DNA of 64,000 nt from positions 561,206 through 625,205 of the forward strand of contig NZ_LR733825.1 in NCBI RefSeq assembly GCF_902506535.1. The letters are read 5' to 3'. The DNA is from Pseudomonas sp. 8Z (lineage in GTDB: Bacteria > Pseudomonadota > Gammaproteobacteria > Pseudomonadales > Pseudomonadaceae). The notes beneath the pieces were generated by a model. The model was not told the origin of the DNA, did no database searches, and was given only the letters and a program-made list of their open reading frames with translations. This document shows, piece by piece, positions 1 through 8,857 of this stretch. How positions within the stretch are numbered: the stretch's first letter is position 1; every line of letters begins with the position of its first letter. The position numbers were made by a program, and so were the translations under genes.

Positions 1-900
1 CTTTATCTGGTGGCCCTGGCCGATAGCCGAGGCGCCAATGCCAGTGCTGTGCGGGAGGTGTTCGGGCTTACTCCATTGCCGTTCACCGACCACATGCTGG
101 AAGAGGAATACAAGCGCCTGTCCGGGCCGGGTCAGGCTGTGATGCGTTCGCTCTCGGCTGCAATTCGTGAGGAGCTGGCCAGCGTCAAGGATATGCTCGA
201 TCTGCTTGAGCGTGGCTCCCAACACGAGGAAACCTTTAGCACCCTGCATGCGCTGCTGGGTAAGCTGGGCAAGACCTTGAGCATGGTCGGCCTGAGTTCT
301 GCCGGTAATGCACTGAGTTCCCAGCTACCTCAGATCGCTGCCTGGAGTGAAAGTACGCCGATGCAGCCCCAGCAGCTACACGCGCTGGCCGATGCCGTTC
401 TTTACGTGGAAGGCATGGTTGCCAGCCTGGAAAGTGGCGAGCGCCGCGATAGCAGGCCGCTCCCTGCCGAGCCTGGTAATGAAGCGCAGTCCTTTGCCCA
501 TCATCAGCTCGTTGAGGCGCGTATCGTTGTGGTCGATGAGGCGCAGGCTGGATTGGCATTGGCGAAGCGGGCGATCACCGCTTACCTCGAATCCGCTGGT
601 GACAAAATGCACCTGGCCAACGTGCCATTTAGCCTGCAGGCAGTGCGCGGCGGGTTGTGGTTCCTTGAGCAGCGCCGTGCTGCGGCGCTGGTTGGCGCCT
701 GTGCTGACTACATTCAGACACGCATGCTTGACGCCGGACAGATGCCCTCCGAGCAGATGTTGGAAACTCTGGCCGATGCGCTCAGCAGTCTGGAGTATTA
801 CCTCGAAGCCGGTGCTGTGCTGCGACCCGAAACACAGCCGAGTGTGCTTGATCTGGCCGAGGAAAGTATCAAGGCACTTGGCATGCCGGTGGCAGCCTGA
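1..900 (+). CDS. fimL: FimL, twitching-motility regulator (3' part only)
   Basis: The frame is open from the first base, so the gene starts outside the window; about 299 C-terminal residues are seen out of roughly 560 usual for the family. The protein is soluble and helical with no signal peptide. FimL is known in P. aeruginosa to promote type IV pilus assembly and twitching, acting with the Chp system on cAMP levels; it resembles the N-terminal Hpt-like part of ChpA but lacks the phosphorylatable His. The identification rests on overall sequence character and on nudC starting one base after the stop, the same order as PA1822-PA1823 in PAO1. The tight spacing suggests cotranscription with nudC. 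Confidence 0.8.
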   Translation, partial: LYLVALADSRGANASAVREVFGLTPLPFTDHMLEEEYKRLSGPGQAVMRSLSAAIREELASVKDMLDLLERGSQHEETFSTLHALLGKLGKTLSMVGLSSAGNALSSQLPQIAAWSESTPMQPQQLHALADAVLYVEGMVASLESGERRDSRPLPAEPGNEAQSFAHHQLVEARIVVVDEAQAGLALAKRAITAYLESAGDKMHLANVPFSLQAVRGGLWFLEQRRAAALVGACADYIQTRMLDAGQMPSEQMLETLADALSSLEYYLEAGAVLRPETQPSVLDLAEESIKALGMPVAA

Positions 901-901
901 G

Positions 902-1726
902 ATGGCTTGGCGCCACGCTTATCTCGATCCGACTCAGTCAGGTGGCTGGGCTTTGCTGTATGACCGCCAGCAGTTTCTTGCCGACAGTAATGGCGTGCTG
1001 TTCCCGCGTGACTGGATCAAACGCCAGGATCTGCCCATCGTTAGCGAGCAGGGCATCGGCTATTTCGGCAAGGATGCGGTCTTCCTGCTGCAGGTAGAGT
1101 CCTCGACCATGCTGGAAGGCTGCAGTTGGCAGAGTCTGCGTCAATTCATGTTGCACGGTGATAGCGAGACTTTCCGCATGCTGGCCTATGCGGCGCAGAT
1201 CGGCACCTGGCAGCGCGAGCACCGTTTCTGCGGCAGTTGCGGCGCAGCTACGCGGCAAGTGCCGGGGGAGTGGGCGATGCGTTGTGATGCTTGTGAGTCG
1301 CAGCACTACCCGCGCTTGTCCCCCAGCATGATCGTGCTGGTGACCCGTGGCGATGAAATCCTGCTGGCGCGTTCCCCGCGTTTCGTCACGGGCGTCTACA
1401 GCACGCTGGCCGGCTTCGTCGAGCCGGGTGAGTCGGTCGAGCACTGCGTGGCGCGTGAGGTGCACGAAGAGGTGGGCCTGCAGGTGCACAACCTGCAGTA
1501 CATCGGCAGCCAGGGCTGGCCGTTCCCGCACTCGCTGATGCTGGGCTTCCATGCCGAATATGCAGGCGGCGAGATCGTCATGCAGGTGGACGAGATCGAG
1601 GATGCCCGCTGGTTCCGCGTCGATGAGTTGCCGCCGTTGCCGGCTTCGCGCTCCATTGCCCGGCATCTGATCGATCTTTACGTGGCTCGCCGTTTGGGCT
1701 TGCCTGAGCCGAGTCTGCCGCAATAA
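902..1726 (+). CDS. nudC: NADH pyrophosphatase / NAD-decapping hydrolase NudC
   Basis: A 274-residue Nudix hydrolase that cleaves NADH to NMNH and AMP and, in characterised homologues, removes NAD caps from RNA 5' ends. A four-Cys zinc site is visible (C110, C113, C128, C131). It is followed by a complete 23-residue Nudix box at residues 171-193 (GFVEPGE...REVHEEVGL) and an NADH-specific array SQGWPFPHS at 203-211, with Gly where many relatives have Pro. The ATG at 902 lies one base after the fimL stop and gives the family length; the frame also opens upstream, but inside fimL. Likely translated from the fimL message. Confidence 0.95.
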   Translation: MAWRHAYLDPTQSGGWALLYDRQQFLADSNGVLFPRDWIKRQDLPIVSEQGIGYFGKDAVFLLQVESSTMLEGCSWQSLRQFMLHGDSETFRMLAYAAQIGTWQREHRFCGSCGAATRQVPGEWAMRCDACESQHYPRLSPSMIVLVTRGDEILLARSPRFVTGVYSTLAGFVEPGESVEHCVAREVHEEVGLQVHNLQYIGSQGWPFPHSLMLGFHAEYAGGEIVMQVDEIEDARWFRVDELPPLPASRSIARHLIDLYVARRLGLPEPSLPQ

Positions 1727-1757
1727 GCGGGCCCCGGATGCTGCGCCGGGGCTTGTA

Positions 1758-2537
1758 TCAGCCGATCCAGTGTTGCCAGACCAGGCGCGCAGTCAATGCC
1801 AGTACCACCAGAATGAACACCGGGCGAATGAATTTCGAGCCGCCCTTGATAGCAGTGCGTGCCCCGAGGAAGGCGCCGATCATCAATGCCGCGCCCATGC
1901 TCAGACCGAGCACCCAGGCTACCTGGCCGAAGGCGATGAACACCGCCAGTGCCGCTGCGTTACTGACAAAATTCATGGTGCGCGCCACACCGCTGGCGCG
2001 TACCAGGTCAAGCGGGTACATCAGCAGGCTGCTGACCGTCCAGAAGGCTCCGGTGCCTGGGCCTGCTATGCCATCGTAGAGCCCCAGAGCCAAACCTTGT
2101 GGCCACTGTCGGCCGCGCGCGATGGGCAGGTTCTGCTCTTTGGGGGCTTGCGGCGTAGGGCCGAACAGCAGGTACAGGCCGCAGGCGAAAACCACGGCGG
2201 GCAGCATCTGATTGAGCCAGGCTGCCGGGACCCAGTGAGCGATCACCGCACCCAGCAGAGCGCCGATCAGCGTCGCCAGGAGGGCGTTACGCCATTGGCC
2301 GGGATCGAAGAGCTTACGTCGGTAGAAGGTGAAGGCCGCAGTGCCAGAGCCAAAGGTGGCAGAGAGCTTGTTGGTGCCCAGCACCAGATGTGGTGGCAGG
2401 CCAGCGGTAAGTAGTGCCGGGATGGTCAGCAGGCCGCCGCCGCCAGCGATGGCGTCAATGAAGCCGGCAATGAACGCGACGAGGGCGAGGATGGCCAGGG
2501 TACTGGGGTCGATAGCGAGTTCGAGCGCGAAGGGCAT
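1758..2537 (-). CDS. TSUP (TauE/SafE) family membrane permease
   Basis: A 259-residue inner-membrane protein with about eight hydrophobic segments. The first contains the TSUP signature GFIDAIAGGGGLL, followed by TNKLSATFGSGTAA; the second half repeats the pattern (LYDGIAGPGTGAF). The family exports or imports sulfur-containing or organic anions such as sulfite, sulfoacetate or taurine products, but the substrate here cannot be read from sequence. The ATG at 2537 (MPFALELAID) was chosen because the longer frame adds about 70 polar residues lacking family character. It is convergent with nudC and divergent from the membrane protein at 2638, with about 100 bp between starts for promoters. Confidence 0.88.
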   Translation of the reverse strand: MPFALELAIDPSTLAILALVAFIAGFIDAIAGGGGLLTIPALLTAGLPPHLVLGTNKLSATFGSGTAAFTFYRRKLFDPGQWRNALLATLIGALLGAVIAHWVPAAWLNQMLPAVVFACGLYLLFGPTPQAPKEQNLPIARGRQWPQGLALGLYDGIAGPGTGAFWTVSSLLMYPLDLVRASGVARTMNFVSNAAALAVFIAFGQVAWVLGLSMGAALMIGAFLGARTAIKGGSKFIRPVFILVVLALTARLVWQHWIG

Positions 2538-2637
2538 GAAAGTGTCGACTTGTTGGCGAGTGTGCAGACTCTCGGCTGTTCGTTGGCAGAAGAGCTGCGC
2601 ATAATGCCCGCATTTCACCAGAGAAGGAACGCGAACG

Positions 2638-3285
2638 ATGCAATACAACGGCTTGGCCTGGGCAATCGCTTTACTGGCGCTGCTGGTACTGCTGGTGGCT
2701 CTGCGTATCCTGCTCAATACCGGCTGGTTTCTGGGGTGGTTGCGTGGCACCGTTGGCCTGGCGTTCCTGGGGGTGGCGGTTATGGTCGGGCTGGTGGCGT
2801 ACGACCTGTATAGCTATGAGCGGCTGCCCGAGGGCAAGCCGTTGGTTACCCTGAGTTTCAAGGCTGATGGGCCGCAGCGTTACAGCGTGAGCTTGTTGGA
2901 GGGTGGTCGAGAGCGCATCGTCACTCTGGAGGGGGACTTGTGGCAGCTTGATGGGCGTTTGATTCGCTGGAAGGGGCTGGCTAATTTGATCGGTCTGGAG
3001 CCGGGCTATCGCCTGGAGCGTTTGTCGGGGCGCTTTCTCGCCATCGAACAGCAGGCCCTGGCCCAGCGCGGGCGCGTGCAATTGGCTGAAAGCGCTTATG
3101 GCATTGACCTGTGGCGCTGGCTGCGGCTGAACCAGCGCGACCTGTTCCTCTTCGATCCGCAGGCCTTGCGTGTGACCTATCTGCCGATTGCCGATGATGC
3201 GGTATACAGCGTCAGCCTCACTCCGACTGGCCTTCTGGCCGAGCCGATGAACTCGGCAGCCAAGGCAGCGTTGAAGGATTGGTAG
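2638..3285 (+). CDS. Conserved membrane protein, function unknown
   Basis: A 215-residue protein with two N-terminal membrane helices (about residues 7-26 and 34-56) and a roughly 150-residue, mostly polar C-terminal domain rich in predicted beta strands. The ATG at 2638 is preceded by a purine-rich ribosome site (AGAGAAGGA). Homologues in Pseudomonas are often labelled 'multidrug transporter' or 'efflux pump' in databases, but I see no transporter signature: two helices and a beta-rich domain do not fit that label. Position matches PA1825-like genes. Transcription probably stops at the hairpins at 3313-3394. Confidence 0.75.
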   Translation: MQYNGLAWAIALLALLVLLVALRILLNTGWFLGWLRGTVGLAFLGVAVMVGLVAYDLYSYERLPEGKPLVTLSFKADGPQRYSVSLLEGGRERIVTLEGDLWQLDGRLIRWKGLANLIGLEPGYRLERLSGRFLAIEQQALAQRGRVQLAESAYGIDLWRWLRLNQRDLFLFDPQALRVTYLPIADDAVYSVSLTPTGLLAEPMNSAAKAALKDW

Positions 3286-3312
3286 CGGCAGGGCGTATGG
3301 CGAGGGAGTAGG

Positions 3313-3328
3313 GTGGGCTTCAGCCCAC
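3313..3328. repeat. Short intergenic hairpin GTGGGCT-TC-AGCCCAC
   Basis: Perfect 7-bp inverted repeat with a two-base loop, just after the membrane-protein gene and preceded by GTAGG. The GTAGGGTGGGCTTCAGCCCAC string is, from memory, a recurrent intergenic hairpin in Pseudomonas genomes. It may be a REP-like element or simply reinforce the terminator that follows. Confidence 0.5.
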
Positions 3329-3368
3329 ATTGACCAGGATGGGCTAGAGACGAGCTCCGCCCACTTAC

Positions 3369-3396
3369 AAAAAAGGCACCTACTAGGTGCCTTTGT
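3369..3396. terminator. Bidirectional rho-independent terminator
   Basis: A perfect 10-bp stem AAAGGCACCT / AGGTGCCTTT around a three-base loop, flanked by A-tracts on the left and T residues on the right. It lies between the convergent genes ending at 3285 (+) and 3415 (-) and can serve both. Confidence 0.88.
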
Positions 3397-3414
3397 CGTT
3401 CATGACATCGGCCC

Positions 3415-4182
3415 TCAGGAGAGGAAGCCGCCGTCCACGTTCAGAGCGACGCCAGTGGTGTAGCTGGAGGCGTCGCTGGCCAGGTAGAGCACGGTGCCAG
3501 CCATCTCGCTCGGATCAGCCACGCGCTTGAGCGGAATGCGCTGCAGAGCCATGTTGAGAATGGCGTCATTTTTGGTCAGTGCCGAGGCGAACTTGGTGTC
3601 GGTCAGGCCCGGCAACAGGGCGTTGCAGCGAATGCCGAACTGCGCGCACTCCTTGGCGAATACCTTGGTCATGCTGATCACGGCGGCCTTGGTCACCGAG
3701 TAGATGCCCTGGAACTCGCCCGGAGAGACGCCATTGATTGAGGCGACGTTGATGATCGAGCCGCCGCCGTTTTCCTTCATCAACTTGCCGCCTTCGATGG
3801 ACATGAAGTAGTAGCCGCGAATGTTCACATCCACGGTCTTCTGGAAGGCGCTCAGGTCGGTGTCCAGCACGTTGCAGAACTGCGGGTTGGTAGCGGCGTT
3901 GTTGACCAGAATGTCGAGACGGCCGAACTGCTCGCGGATTTGCGCGAAGACGCTCTGGATCTGCTCTATTTCACCGATGTGGCAGGCGATGGCAGTGGCC
4001 TTACCACCGTCAGCAATGATGGCGTCGGCCACGGTCTGGCAGCCATCGATCTTGCGGCTGGAGACAATCACGTGGGCGCCTTGCTGGGCCAGTAGCTTGG
4101 CGATGGCCTCGCCGATGCCGCGGCTGGCGCCAGAGACGAAGGCGATCTTGCCGTCGAGGTCGAACAATTGGGTCTTGGACAT
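3415..4182 (-). CDS. Short-chain dehydrogenase/reductase (SDR)
   Basis: A 255-residue classical SDR, the family's usual length. The Rossmann dinucleotide motif is SGASRGIG near residue 18, the NNAA motif follows near residue 94, and the catalytic Ser-Tyr-Lys set is in the VASINGVSPGEFQGIYSVTKAA region. The protein ends with a typical GVALNVDGGFLS tail. Such enzymes oxidise or reduce a hydroxyl/keto group with NAD(P)(H); the substrate is not determined. It lies 15 bp downstream of the phosphotransferase gene on the same strand, so both are probably one transcript. The SDR / ACAD10-like kinase / SCP2 neighbourhood points to fatty-acid or hydroxy-acid catabolism. Confidence 0.9.
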   Translation of the reverse strand: MSKTQLFDLDGKIAFVSGASRGIGEAIAKLLAQQGAHVIVSSRKIDGCQTVADAIIADGGKATAIACHIGEIEQIQSVFAQIREQFGRLDILVNNAATNPQFCNVLDTDLSAFQKTVDVNIRGYYFMSIEGGKLMKENGGGSIINVASINGVSPGEFQGIYSVTKAAVISMTKVFAKECAQFGIRCNALLPGLTDTKFASALTKNDAILNMALQRIPLKRVADPSEMAGTVLYLASDASSYTTGVALNVDGGFLS

Positions 4183-4197
4183 TGTGATTACCCCAGG

Positions 4198-5265
4198 TTA
4201 GAGAGTGGATTTACCAATGACCTGCAGGCACATGTGCTCCAGCAGCTTGTTCATGTGAATGAACTGGGCGAAGCGCTTGTCCTGAGTCTGGCGGTGATAA
4301 AAGCGGTAGTAAATCTGCTGCACGATGCCAGCCAGGCGAAACAGGCCGTAGGTGTAGTAGAAGTCGAAATTGTTGATTTCGATACCGGCCCGTTCGGCGT
4401 AGTAGTCGACGAACTGCTGGCGCGTGAGCATGCCGGAGGCATTGCTTGGCTGGCGTCGCATCAGTTGCACGGGGGGCGGATCACCGGCCTCGATCCAGTA
4501 GGCGAGGGTGTTACCCAGATCCATCAATGGGTCACCGATGGTGGTCATTTCCCAATCGAGCACGCCAATGATCTGCATGGGATCGTTCGGATCGAGGATG
4601 ACGTTGTCGAAACGGTAGTCGTTGTGCACGATCCCAGGTTTAGGGTGGTCGGCTGGCATCTTGTCATGCAGCCAGGCTTTGACTTGTTCCCAGGTTGGCG
4701 CGTCCGGGGTCAGGGCTTTTTCGTAGCGCTCGCACCAGCCCTTGATCTGGCGTGCAACATAGCCTTCTGGCTTGCCGAGATCGCTCAGGCCGCAGGCCTG
4801 GTAGTCGACATTGTGCAAATCGACCAATTTGTCGATGAAGCTTTTGCATAGCGCCGTGGTTTGCTGCGGCGTGAAATCAAGTTCGCTGGGCATATCGGCG
4901 CGCAGGATGATGCCCTTGACTCGCTCCATGACGTAGAACTCGGCGCCGATTACCGATTCGTCTGTGCAATGCACATAGGCTTTGGGGCAGTAGGGGAAGC
5001 CTGCGTTGAGTTGGTTGAGGATGCGGTATTCGCGGCCCATGTCATGGGCAGATTTGGCTTTGTGACCGAAAGGCGGACGGCGCAGCACGAACTCTTGCTG
5101 CGGGTACTCGATCAGGTAAGTGAGGTTTGAGGCGCCGCCTGGGAACTGGCTGATGCGCGGGCTGCCATTGAGGCTGGGAATATGCAGCTTGAGGTAAGCG
5201 TCGACAGTACCCGCGTCGAGATCTTCGCCCTCGCGGATGGCGGTTGATTGATCAGTGAGCGCCAT
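4198..5265 (-). CDS. APH-family phosphotransferase (ACAD10-like kinase domain)
   Basis: A 355-residue protein with the aminoglycoside-phosphotransferase/choline-kinase fold. The catalytic loop HNDYRFDNVIL and the metal-binding GVLDWEMTTIGDPLMDLG segment are both visible. Close relatives form the N-terminal kinase part of eukaryotic ACAD10/11, which phosphorylate 4-hydroxyacyl-CoAs, so I infer a hydroxyacyl-CoA or similar substrate rather than antibiotic resistance. It starts at ATG 5265 and is followed 15 bp later by the SDR gene, which is consistent with a two-gene catabolic unit. The 165-bp leader upstream should hold its promoter. Confidence 0.88.
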   Translation of the reverse strand: MALTDQSTAIREGEDLDAGTVDAYLKLHIPSLNGSPRISQFPGGASNLTYLIEYPQQEFVLRRPPFGHKAKSAHDMGREYRILNQLNAGFPYCPKAYVHCTDESVIGAEFYVMERVKGIILRADMPSELDFTPQQTTALCKSFIDKLVDLHNVDYQACGLSDLGKPEGYVARQIKGWCERYEKALTPDAPTWEQVKAWLHDKMPADHPKPGIVHNDYRFDNVILDPNDPMQIIGVLDWEMTTIGDPLMDLGNTLAYWIEAGDPPPVQLMRRQPSNASGMLTRQQFVDYYAERAGIEINNFDFYYTYGLFRLAGIVQQIYYRFYHRQTQDKRFAQFIHMNKLLEHMCLQVIGKSTL

Positions 5266-5430
5266 ATCTATCCCTTCTATTTATGATGGGGGCCCCAGAT
5301 AATTTTCTAATCTAATGTTGCTCCCAAGTCGTCACAAGCAATACAGGCTGTTATAGGTGGGCGTGTTGCCCTTCGATCAAGCTGCCTGATCAGTCATTTT
5401 GAAGCCGCTTTGCTTATGTTGGGCAGGTAT

Positions 5431-5461
5431 AAAAAAACCGGAGTTTCAAGGCTCCGGTTTT
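5431..5461 (-). terminator. Rho-independent terminator after the SCP2 gene
   Basis: The stem AAACCGGAG / CTCCGGTTT (5435-5443 with 5452-5460) is followed on the minus strand by a run of seven T residues. It closes the minus-strand unit containing the SCP2 gene and separates it from the phosphotransferase-SDR unit. Confidence 0.88.
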
Positions 5462-5485
5462 CAGGTATTACGATCTGCCTGGCAA

Positions 5486-5797
5486 TCAGACAGGGAACAG
5501 CTCGCTCAGCTTCATAGCCAGCATCATGTCACCTTCGGCGCGCAGTTTGCCGGCCATGAACGCTTGCATGCCATCGGTCTCGCCGCTGACGATACCTTTA
5601 AGCGTTTCGCTGTCCATGATCAGAGTTACGTTGGCATCCGGGTTATCGCCTTGCTCAAGGGCACAGGTGCCATCCTTGACGATCAGCGCATAGTTGTCGC
5701 CATCTTCGATATTGAACTGGAATACCAGATCCAGGCCGGCAGCGGCGCTGGCGTTGAACTTCGATTGCATGGTTTGGACGATGTCAGCAACGCTCAT
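5486..5797 (-). CDS. SCP2 sterol-binding domain protein
   Basis: A 103-residue stand-alone SCP2 domain. It has the typical core: FQFNIEDGDNYALIVKDGTC, then ANVTLIMDSETLKGIVSGE, then AFMAGKLRAEGDMMLAMKLSELF at the C-terminus. SCP2 proteins bind fatty acyl chains or other lipids in a hydrophobic tunnel; the bacterial role is poorly defined. The ATG at 5797 is preceded by AAGGA at good spacing. It lies 55 bp downstream of the histidine phosphatase gene on the same strand. Confidence 0.92.
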   Translation of the reverse strand: MSVADIVQTMQSKFNASAAAGLDLVFQFNIEDGDNYALIVKDGTCALEQGDNPDANVTLIMDSETLKGIVSGETDGMQAFMAGKLRAEGDMMLAMKLSELFPV

Positions 5798-5852
5798 GGT
5801 CGTATCCTTTTTCAGTATTTTCGCGCGGCGCGGAGGCCGTGTTGGGCCGGGC

Positions 5853-6551
5853 TCATCGGTAAGTGATGAGCTCCGGCGCCTTCAGCAGTTGCAAATGCAC
5901 ATAACTGTTGAAGGAAGCCAGGCTCACCTCGCGGCCGCGAAACTTCAGCAGGCTGAGCGAGGTGTTGACGATTTGCCAGTTAAGTTCGAATGCCTTGTGG
6001 GCTGGTACGTCGGTGATCAGGCGCAGCAGGGCTGTAATGGTGCCGCCGGACGTGAACACGGCGATATTCTGCTTGTTGCTCGCGCGCTCCAGGATACGCA
6101 GCAGGCCGCCTTCGACCTGACTGACGAAGGCCTGCCAGCTCTGTAAGCCGGGAACATCGTGCTCGCCGGATACCCAGCGCTCGATCAGCATGGCGAACAG
6201 GCGCTGGAACTCGGCGCGATTGTTTGCGCCATTGCGTAGGATTGTCAGGGCTTCGGGTTCTTGGTCGAGGATGCCGGGCACCAATGCGCGGATTACCGCG
6301 TCGGCGTCGAACTCATTGAAGGCATCGTCGATTTCCAGGGTGGGCGCGGTATCCAGTTGCTCCAGTGCCGCGCGAGCAGTGTGCTGTTGGCGCTGCAAGC
6401 TGCCGCTGATGCAGCGATCCATGTGCACGCCCAATTGGGCAAGGTGCCCACCGAGCACTTGCGCCTGGCGTATACCGGTGGGGGACAGCACGTCGTAATC
6501 GTCTGCGCCGAAAGAAGCCTGGCCATGTCGAATCAGGTAGATGCTGCCCAC
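5853..6551 (-). CDS. Histidine phosphatase family protein (phosphoglycerate-mutase-like)
   Basis: A 232-residue protein starting with GTG. The catalytic RHGQ motif (LIRHGQASFG) is at residues 7-10, and the second catalytic His may be replaced or shifted: the expected downstream H near the C-terminus reads FTSGGTITALLR instead of the usual G-H-G/S motif. That change, if confirmed, would affect activity. It is the first gene of the unit with the SCP2 protein, matching PA1831-PA1830. The substrate is unknown. Confidence 0.85.
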   Translation of the reverse strand: MGSIYLIRHGQASFGADDYDVLSPTGIRQAQVLGGHLAQLGVHMDRCISGSLQRQQHTARAALEQLDTAPTLEIDDAFNEFDADAVIRALVPGILDQEPEALTILRNGANNRAEFQRLFAMLIERWVSGEHDVPGLQSWQAFVSQVEGGLLRILERASNKQNIAVFTSGGTITALLRLITDVPAHKAFELNWQIVNTSLSLLKFRGREVSLASFNSYVHLQLLKAPELITYR

Positions 6552-6779
6552 GTCCGTTTTCTTCTCGGCGCGTTGAAAGTTTCGCGAGGGTATGAGGAAG
6601 GCAGGGTACTGTCAACGGAAAATCATACGTTTGTTTGAATTGGCCGGGAGCCTTACACACGCCTGTAAATCATGGCCGATAAGTGATTGCCTCGGTATGC
6701 TTGAGTGCTTGTCCAGGTGCCAAGAAGTCGCCAGTCTTTGACCTGTGCGCCTGGCTGAACCGTTTTCCAAGGGGGATCT

Positions 6780-7799
6780 GTGGAGTTTTTTAGCGAATAT
6801 GCCAGCTTTCTGGCCAAAACCTTGACCGTCGTGGTCGCCATCGTTGTGGTATTGGTCTTTATCGCTGCTTTGCGGGGTAAGGGGCGCGCCACAGGTGGGC
6901 GTTTGCAGGTGGCGAAACTCAATGATTTCTACAAGGATCTGCGCGAGCATCTTGAGCACTCGGTGTTGCGCAAAGACGAACTGAAGGCTTTGCGTAAAAG
7001 TGAGGCCAAGGCCGCCAAGCAGGAAAAGAAGACGCCGGCTAGTAAGCCGCGCGTATTCGTGCTGGATTTTGATGGTGATATCAAAGCTTCGGCCACCGAC
7101 AACCTGCGCCATGAGGTCACAGCACTGCTGTCGATGGCCAAGGCTGAGGATGAAGTGGTGCTGCGCCTGGAAAGCGGTGGCGGCATGGTGCATAGCTATG
7201 GCCTGGCATCCTCGCAATTGGCGCGTATCCGTGAGGCCGGTGTGCCTTTGACGGTGTGTGTAGACAAGGTGGCGGCCAGTGGTGGTTATATGATGGCTTG
7301 CATCGGGCAAAAGATTCTCGCCGCACCGTTTGCCATTCTCGGTTCTATCGGCGTGGTCGCGCAGTTACCCAACGTGCATCGCTTGCTGAAAAAGCACGAT
7401 ATCGATTTCGAAGTGCTGACGGCCGGCGAATTCAAGCGCACCCTGACGGTATTTGGTGAGAACACCGACAAGGGCCGGGAGAAATTCCAGGAAGACCTGG
7501 AAAGCACTCATGAACTGTTCAAAGGTTTCGTTGCCCGCTATCGCCCTCAGTTGGACATAGACGCGGTGGCCACCGGCGAAGTGTGGTTGGGGATGGCGGC
7601 GCAGGAGCGCCTGCTGGTCGACGAGCTCAAGACCAGCGATCAATACCTTGCTGAGCGCGCGGCGCAGGCCGATTTGTTCCATTTGCATTTCGCCCAGAAG
7701 AAGAGTTTGCAGGAGCGAGTCGGCTTGGCTGCCAGTGTGGCACTCGATCGCTTCGTTCTGACCTGGCTGAGTCGTCTGAATCAGCAGCGCTTCTGGTAA
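6780..7799 (+). CDS. sohB: SohB-type inner-membrane signal-peptide peptidase (S49)
   Basis: A 339-residue protease with one N-terminal membrane anchor (about residues 10-32), a charged Lys-rich linker to residue 90 and an S49 domain. The likely nucleophile is S167 in AASGGYMMA and the general base K219 in GEFKR. Their 52-residue separation equals that of E. coli SohB (S178/K230). The start is GTG at 6780, eight bases after GGGGG. SohB acts in the periplasm on membrane-retained signal peptides and misfolded fragments. About 30 bp separate it from the downstream reductase gene. Confidence 0.93.
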   Translation: MEFFSEYASFLAKTLTVVVAIVVVLVFIAALRGKGRATGGRLQVAKLNDFYKDLREHLEHSVLRKDELKALRKSEAKAAKQEKKTPASKPRVFVLDFDGDIKASATDNLRHEVTALLSMAKAEDEVVLRLESGGGMVHSYGLASSQLARIREAGVPLTVCVDKVAASGGYMMACIGQKILAAPFAILGSIGVVAQLPNVHRLLKKHDIDFEVLTAGEFKRTLTVFGENTDKGREKFQEDLESTHELFKGFVARYRPQLDIDAVATGEVWLGMAAQERLLVDELKTSDQYLAERAAQADLFHLHFAQKKSLQERVGLAASVALDRFVLTWLSRLNQQRFW

Positions 7800-7829
7800 G
7801 TTGAGCAATCATTGTGAGAGGAGGCGGTA

Positions 7830-8819
7830 ATGAGTGAATTCAAGGCATTGCTGGTCAGCGAAACGGCTGATGGCAGCTTCCAGCGTCAGGTGACGCAACG
7901 TCGGCTGAGCGATCTGGCCGATGGCGAGCTGCTGATTCGGGTGCGTTACTCCTCGCTCAATTACAAGGATGCGTTGTCGGCCAGTGGCAATCGTGGTGTC
8001 ACCAAGCAATATCCGCACACGCCTGGGATTGATGCCGGCGGCGTGGTCGAGGCGTCGAGTGTTGGCGAGTTCGCCGTCGGTGATGAGGTGATCGTCACGG
8101 GCTACGACCTGGGCATGAATACCGCCGGTGGTTTCGGTCAGTACATCCGTGTGCCGGCGGCCTGGGCGATCAAGCGCCCGCAAGGGCTGTCGCTGCGTGA
8201 GGCCATGCTCCTGGGTACAGCAGGCCTGACGGCGGCGTTGTGCGTGGACAAGCTGGAGCGTGCTGGCGTCGCACCGCAGGACGGCTTAGTGCTGGTCACC
8301 GGCGCCACCGGTGGTGTTGGTAGCGTGGCCGTGATGCTGCTGAAGAAGCTCGGTTATCGCGTCGCGGCAGCTACTGGCAAGGCCGATCAGGCCGATTTCC
8401 TACGCTCCTTGGGGGCCGACGAGATCGTTACGCGCGAGGAGTTGCAGCAGGGCGTCGAGCGGCCACTGCTCAAGGAGCGCTGGGCGGCTGCGGTGGATAC
8501 GGTGGGCGGCGATATCCTTTTCAACGTGGTCAAGTCACTGCGTCACAGCGGTAGCGTGGCCTGCTGTGGTCTGACGGCCGGGGTCGCTTTCCAGGCTTCG
8601 GTGCTGCCCTTCATTCTGCGTGGCGTCAATCTGCTGGGCGTGGACTCAGTCGAGCTGCCGTTGGTGGTCAAGGCCTCGATGTGGGACAAGCTGTCTTTGC
8701 AATGGAAGCTGGATCTGGAGCCGTTGGCTCAAGAAGTCGCGTTGGAGGCGCTGCCGACCGCCATCGAGCAAATTCTGGCTGGTGGTATGGTCGGGCGGGT
8801 AGTGGTGCGTCTGGACTGA
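7830..8819 (+). CDS. acuI: AcuI/YhdH-family acryloyl-CoA reductase
   Basis: A 329-residue medium-chain dehydrogenase/reductase without the catalytic zinc ligands. Visible features are LNYKDALSASG near the N-terminus, a TPGIDAGGVV segment, and the nucleotide-binding VTGATGGVGSVAVMLLKKLGY. These are characteristic of the YhdH/AcuI branch, which reduces acryloyl-CoA to propionyl-CoA with NADPH and detoxifies this reactive intermediate. A ribosome site GAGAGGAGG precedes ATG 7830. It is 30 bp after sohB, so co-transcription is possible. Confidence 0.88.
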   Translation: MSEFKALLVSETADGSFQRQVTQRRLSDLADGELLIRVRYSSLNYKDALSASGNRGVTKQYPHTPGIDAGGVVEASSVGEFAVGDEVIVTGYDLGMNTAGGFGQYIRVPAAWAIKRPQGLSLREAMLLGTAGLTAALCVDKLERAGVAPQDGLVLVTGATGGVGSVAVMLLKKLGYRVAAATGKADQADFLRSLGADEIVTREELQQGVERPLLKERWAAAVDTVGGDILFNVVKSLRHSGSVACCGLTAGVAFQASVLPFILRGVNLLGVDSVELPLVVKASMWDKLSLQWKLDLEPLAQEVALEALPTAIEQILAGGMVGRVVVRLD

Positions 8820-8829
8820 TCCTGCGAGG

Positions 8830-8850
8830 CCCCGCCCATAAGGCGGGGCT
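8830..8850. terminator. Hairpin terminator between convergent genes
   Basis: GCCCCGCC (8830-8837) pairs with GGCGGGGC (8843-8850) across a five-base loop and is followed by TCATCATTT on the plus strand. It lies between the reductase stop (8819) and the hotdog-gene stop (8858). Confidence 0.75.
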
Positions 8851-8857
8851 CATCATT

